Positions 60,749-64,000 of a stretch of DNA of 64,000 bases are shown here, in pieces. The DNA comes from Cristatella mucedo (Eukaryota; Bryozoa; Phylactolaemata; Cristatellidae). How positions within the stretch are numbered: position 1 is the stretch's first letter; every line of letters starts with the position of its first letter. A model generated the notes under the pieces. It was not told the origin of the DNA, did not search any database, and worked only from the letters and a program-made list of their open reading frames with translations. A program made the position numbers and the translations under genes. The stretch spans positions 1,100,001-1,164,000 of the forward strand of contig WPIO01000006.1 of the NCBI GenBank assembly GCA_009760855.2. The letters run 5' to 3'.

Positions 60749-63700
60749 ACTAGCGAGCCGAGCGTCGCGTCGGTCGCGCGCGCGCGAGCTGAGCGTAGTG
60801 CTCAGCCAGTAACAACTTTGTTCGCCTATATTGCGATCGAAGTTTGATGCTAAAAACAGCCACTCTCTCAATAACTAGAGCCAAGATATTGAGAAGTACT
60901 AGCTCGGCGTGTGTGGCGGGGCGTGACAAGGCGAAGCGAGTCAAGCCCACCATTCACATCGACAGGAGGATCGCAGGTGGCTGCTGTAAATCCCGTCGGT
61001 CGGCGGCAGCGAATCAGAGAAATCGACGGACCGGATATGGCGCGAATGTTTTACACATCCTGTCGCTTACGTGGCCCGCAGATTTTATTGGATGCGAAAG
61101 TGCGCGTCTTCGGAAGTAACTGCTTATTAGAATAACGCTAACGTTCAAGCGCAGCGGAGCGAGCCTTTGGACGCTAGAGTCCCGCCCCCGAGCAGGGCCA
61201 CTGATTGCCGCTTGTGGATGATGCACTGTCGCGGGTTCTCGTCCGTTTGGTGAGCTGCACTGCTTGGCGGAAGCAAAACTAGCCTAACTTCCCCTTCTCT
61301 CCAGAGCAGCACTAAGAACGCTGCGCCGTGTTCCCGATGCGCTCCGGCTTTTTGTTCACGCGAAGCTAATCTCACGCGACTAACGGCAGGCTAGCCGAAG
61401 ACAATTCTTTTATGCCGGCCAGACTTACTTCTGAGCTACCGAATGGCTTTGATCACGTGCCACGAATGATATCTGATCGGCTGAGTAGAGGACGGCCGGG
61501 AATGAATCAGAAACGCTTCTTGCGAAAAAGTTGCCGTTAAACGTATGGCCTCTATAATTCGCCCAACTTCGGCGGCTGGCATGACAATTTTCAAACTGTG
61601 AACCGAGTTGTAGACAGCGTACGATCCACTTGCCAACTTTCAAAGGCTTGAACCCAGCTCGGCTGACACGAGCTCATGCAAGGGATAAATCAATTATTGC
61701 GTAATCGTGGCGTGTCAGTTGATAACGCTTAGCCATTAAGGGAAAAGAGGCCAGCATTTTCGCCGCATACACGCCTAATTGTTTCCTTTTAGGCCAACGT
61801 AATTAAGGAGAACGCATAACATGCTGTTCAGTTCCACTTGCCGAGACACTCGAAATGGCGAGACTCATTCCTCCCCTCAAATAATAAGGTATCCAGCTGG
61901 TGACCACCCCTTTTTTTGTGTGCGCGCACGCTCGTGCTGTGCGGCGTGCGGACGCCACGGCCGGTACGTCCCAGATTCACGCATCAAGCAAGGAAGCGAG
62001 TGCGAATCGAATGCGACAAGTCGGTATATATAGAAATCTGCTTGTTGGTTCCCCCTACCTAGCAAGCTAGCTGTTTACCGGTGACGAGCTCCGGCTTAAC
62101 TGGCTCCGCCGCTACGCACGGCGCGAGGACTGCATCGCGTGACCTTTAGTCTCTACACCGCGCGACTAATCGCTGCTGCGGTAGGATCTACCCACGTCAG
62201 AGGCGGCTTAGTACTAGGCAAGCTTATTTGCTTTCTCAAGATTCCTTCTCAGCGACGAATTCGTCGCGCTTTAAGAGAAGATACATATTGCTTAAGCAGT
62301 AGCCGGCAGTGAGCAATACCGCAATGGCACTGCAATTCTCCATTACGCAATACCATAAGCACGGTTTCTAATGAACACACATTTGAATATGTCGGGGAAA
62401 TTGGTATGCTTCAACGCGCTCTTCCTGTCCAATCCCTAATGGCCTTATTAGTCATAATAGTGATAACAACGCTAGGTCGTTTGTCTAAAGCTGCGCAGTT
62501 TGCTGCAAGGGGATCGATGCTCAAGGGTGTGCGATACGGACGGTATCGAGCATACGAATGCTAGCCCAAGGCTCAGGCAACCGTGCCGCAGAGAACACGA
62601 AGGCCACCGGATGATAAGCGCCTCTTGCTACCATCGCAGCACAGAGTCGCTCACACACAGTTGCCCATGGAAAGCAAACCGGAACTAGGAAGACCTCACC
62701 GCACTGGCACCGGAAGGGGAAGCTGACCGGAGCAGATGCACCCTGAGCTGAGCAGAGAGTTAATGAATTAAAAGTCATTGCAGATTAGCGATCGAAGGCG
62801 GAAGCGTGCTCCAGACTGTCGGAGCATACGAGCTGACGGCTGCATCACGAAACAGGTCCAGAAAAAAAAGTCTAATGGAACGAACGGCGGAGACGAGTGC
62901 TGCAGAGCTACTGAGGAGAGATTGCTGGTGCGAGAGCGCAATGGAGAAAGCAATGGAGGAACGAAGAGGGCTCGTCGGACAGTTAGGCCGGTGCGAGCGA
63001 GTGAAGCGACCTGTTAGAACCTGGTATTTCTGAATGGGCTCTGCCACCCATCAATAGCGAGATGTCAACGAGGCGGTCGTACGAGAAAGCATGCTGCGAA
63101 TTGATATTTGACTGACTTCGTATTGGCCCAATAAGACTGGCGAGATGTGAGTAGCTGCAAGCGTAGCAGAGCTCGCCTACACACCCCCAGCGCCAATGGC
63201 GGCACTGTGGGCACCGCCTGGAGTGGAAAATGCCCACAATGCCCATTCCTCTGACGACAGCTAACATGGTGCCGAAGCTAACGGATTGCGAATAAGCACT
63301 TTGAAAATACCTGCTTAATAACACCGAGGGCAAATTATAACTTACTGTGGCAATAAAAGCTACACCACTGCGTTCATACTGTTTTGGCTATCTACCGAGC
63401 TGGTTTACTGAGGAGAAATGTATCGCCAGGTAACCTCTACAGAAGGCCTATAACTGTGGTTCGTTTCTGTGCACAAATTTAAGGAGACTGTGTCCATGAA
63501 AACAATTCAAGCATACAACGTTTACTATGGTGACAGCTGATGTCACGTCTTCCCTTGGCTTGGTTACTTTTAAAAAGAAGCTATACACGTCCCCTTTTTA
63601 CAGTATTTGCTGACTCCTCACGACTTGTTCTTTGTACGCTTACGCAAACTAAAACTGCATCTTGTCATTAATCATATTGTCATGCTCCATTTAAAGCACA

Positions 63701-64000
63701 GCATTTAAAGTGCAAAGAAAGAGATTTAGTTTATTTTGGAGGCTTTACAAATACATTATTATCATCGTACGAACAAACGTACGGTATAACCATTGTGGAT
63801 CAATCCAAACTAAGTACGACAACTATTTTTTGTTTGATACGAGTCAAGACCAACAAATGGCGATGCCCAAGAATCAGTGGCACATTTTTCCGAGCATCGG
63901 TCGTGCAATTTCGCAGGCATCAGAGGCACATGGTTGCAGAATATTTTACTTTTATATATCGCATTTCTACAGCAGTCTGGAAAAGTCAGTTAAGCGTAAC
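60749..64000. other. Right-edge DNA, no certain gene
   Basis: There is a GC box (CCCGCCCCCG) near 61183, a possible LINE-B-like protein fragment on the - strand at 62775-62860 (SSYAPTVWSTLPPSI), and a LINE-B tail on the + strand at 63665-63770 (AAAGAAAGAGATTTAGTT then ATTATTATC). I could not find the first exon of the large minus gene here. Confidence 0.5.

Noticed and set aside
62775-63333. Minus-strand ORFs near the right edge as genes
   Set aside because: Only a short stretch resembles the LINE-B C-terminus and the rest is unassignable; more likely a decayed repeat.

Overview
This window looks like nuclear DNA of a metazoan, probably a marine invertebrate; I do not name the phylum. The genes are split by GT-AG introns of 0.1 to 9 kb. 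The animal-type genes QRSL1 (mitochondrial GatA) and RAB39 are present. Introns and intergenic DNA are full of 5'-truncated non-LTR retrotransposons, tRNA-derived SINEs and long (GT)n, (CT)n and (TA)n microsatellites. Nothing bacterial or phage-like was seen.

Layout. (1) 1-20846, + strand: the last eight recognisable exons (400 residues) of QRSL1, the amidase subunit of mitochondrial Glu-tRNA(Gln) amidotransferase. Its N-terminus lies left of the window, and its introns hold two LINE families, a foldback structure and a perfect hairpin. (2) 20847-29180: gene-poor intergenic DNA with one LINE 3' end, an LTR-like repeat and a GC-rich hairpin. (3) 29202-35775, + strand: a complete two-exon RAB39-like small GTPase with a 5.9 kb intron. 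(4) 35776-43330: LINE and SINE fragments plus a CT-rich microsatellite of about 490 bp. (5) 43331-44649, - strand: a two-exon gene for a small secreted Gly-rich protein that I do not recognise, with a CArG/TATA-like element just upstream. (6) 44716-51750: two minisatellites (one apparently born inside a SINE), more LINE copies and CpG-rich DNA. (7) 51754-60648, - strand: at least seven phase-consistent exons of one unrecognised, Ala-rich, acidic/basic and probably nuclear protein of at least 769 residues. What looks like its stop codon at 52201 is better read as a splice donor leading to a further 51-residue C-terminal exon. (8) 60649-64000: GC-rich upstream DNA with an NRF-1-like site and repeat fragments, no certain gene.

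The genes are ordinary neighbours with no shared pathway that I can see. The best leads are the unrecognised nuclear-type gene with its hidden last exon, the small secreted protein, and the LINE/SINE partnership: an L2-like LINE and an unrelated-headed tRNA-SINE end in the same two-part stem-loop.
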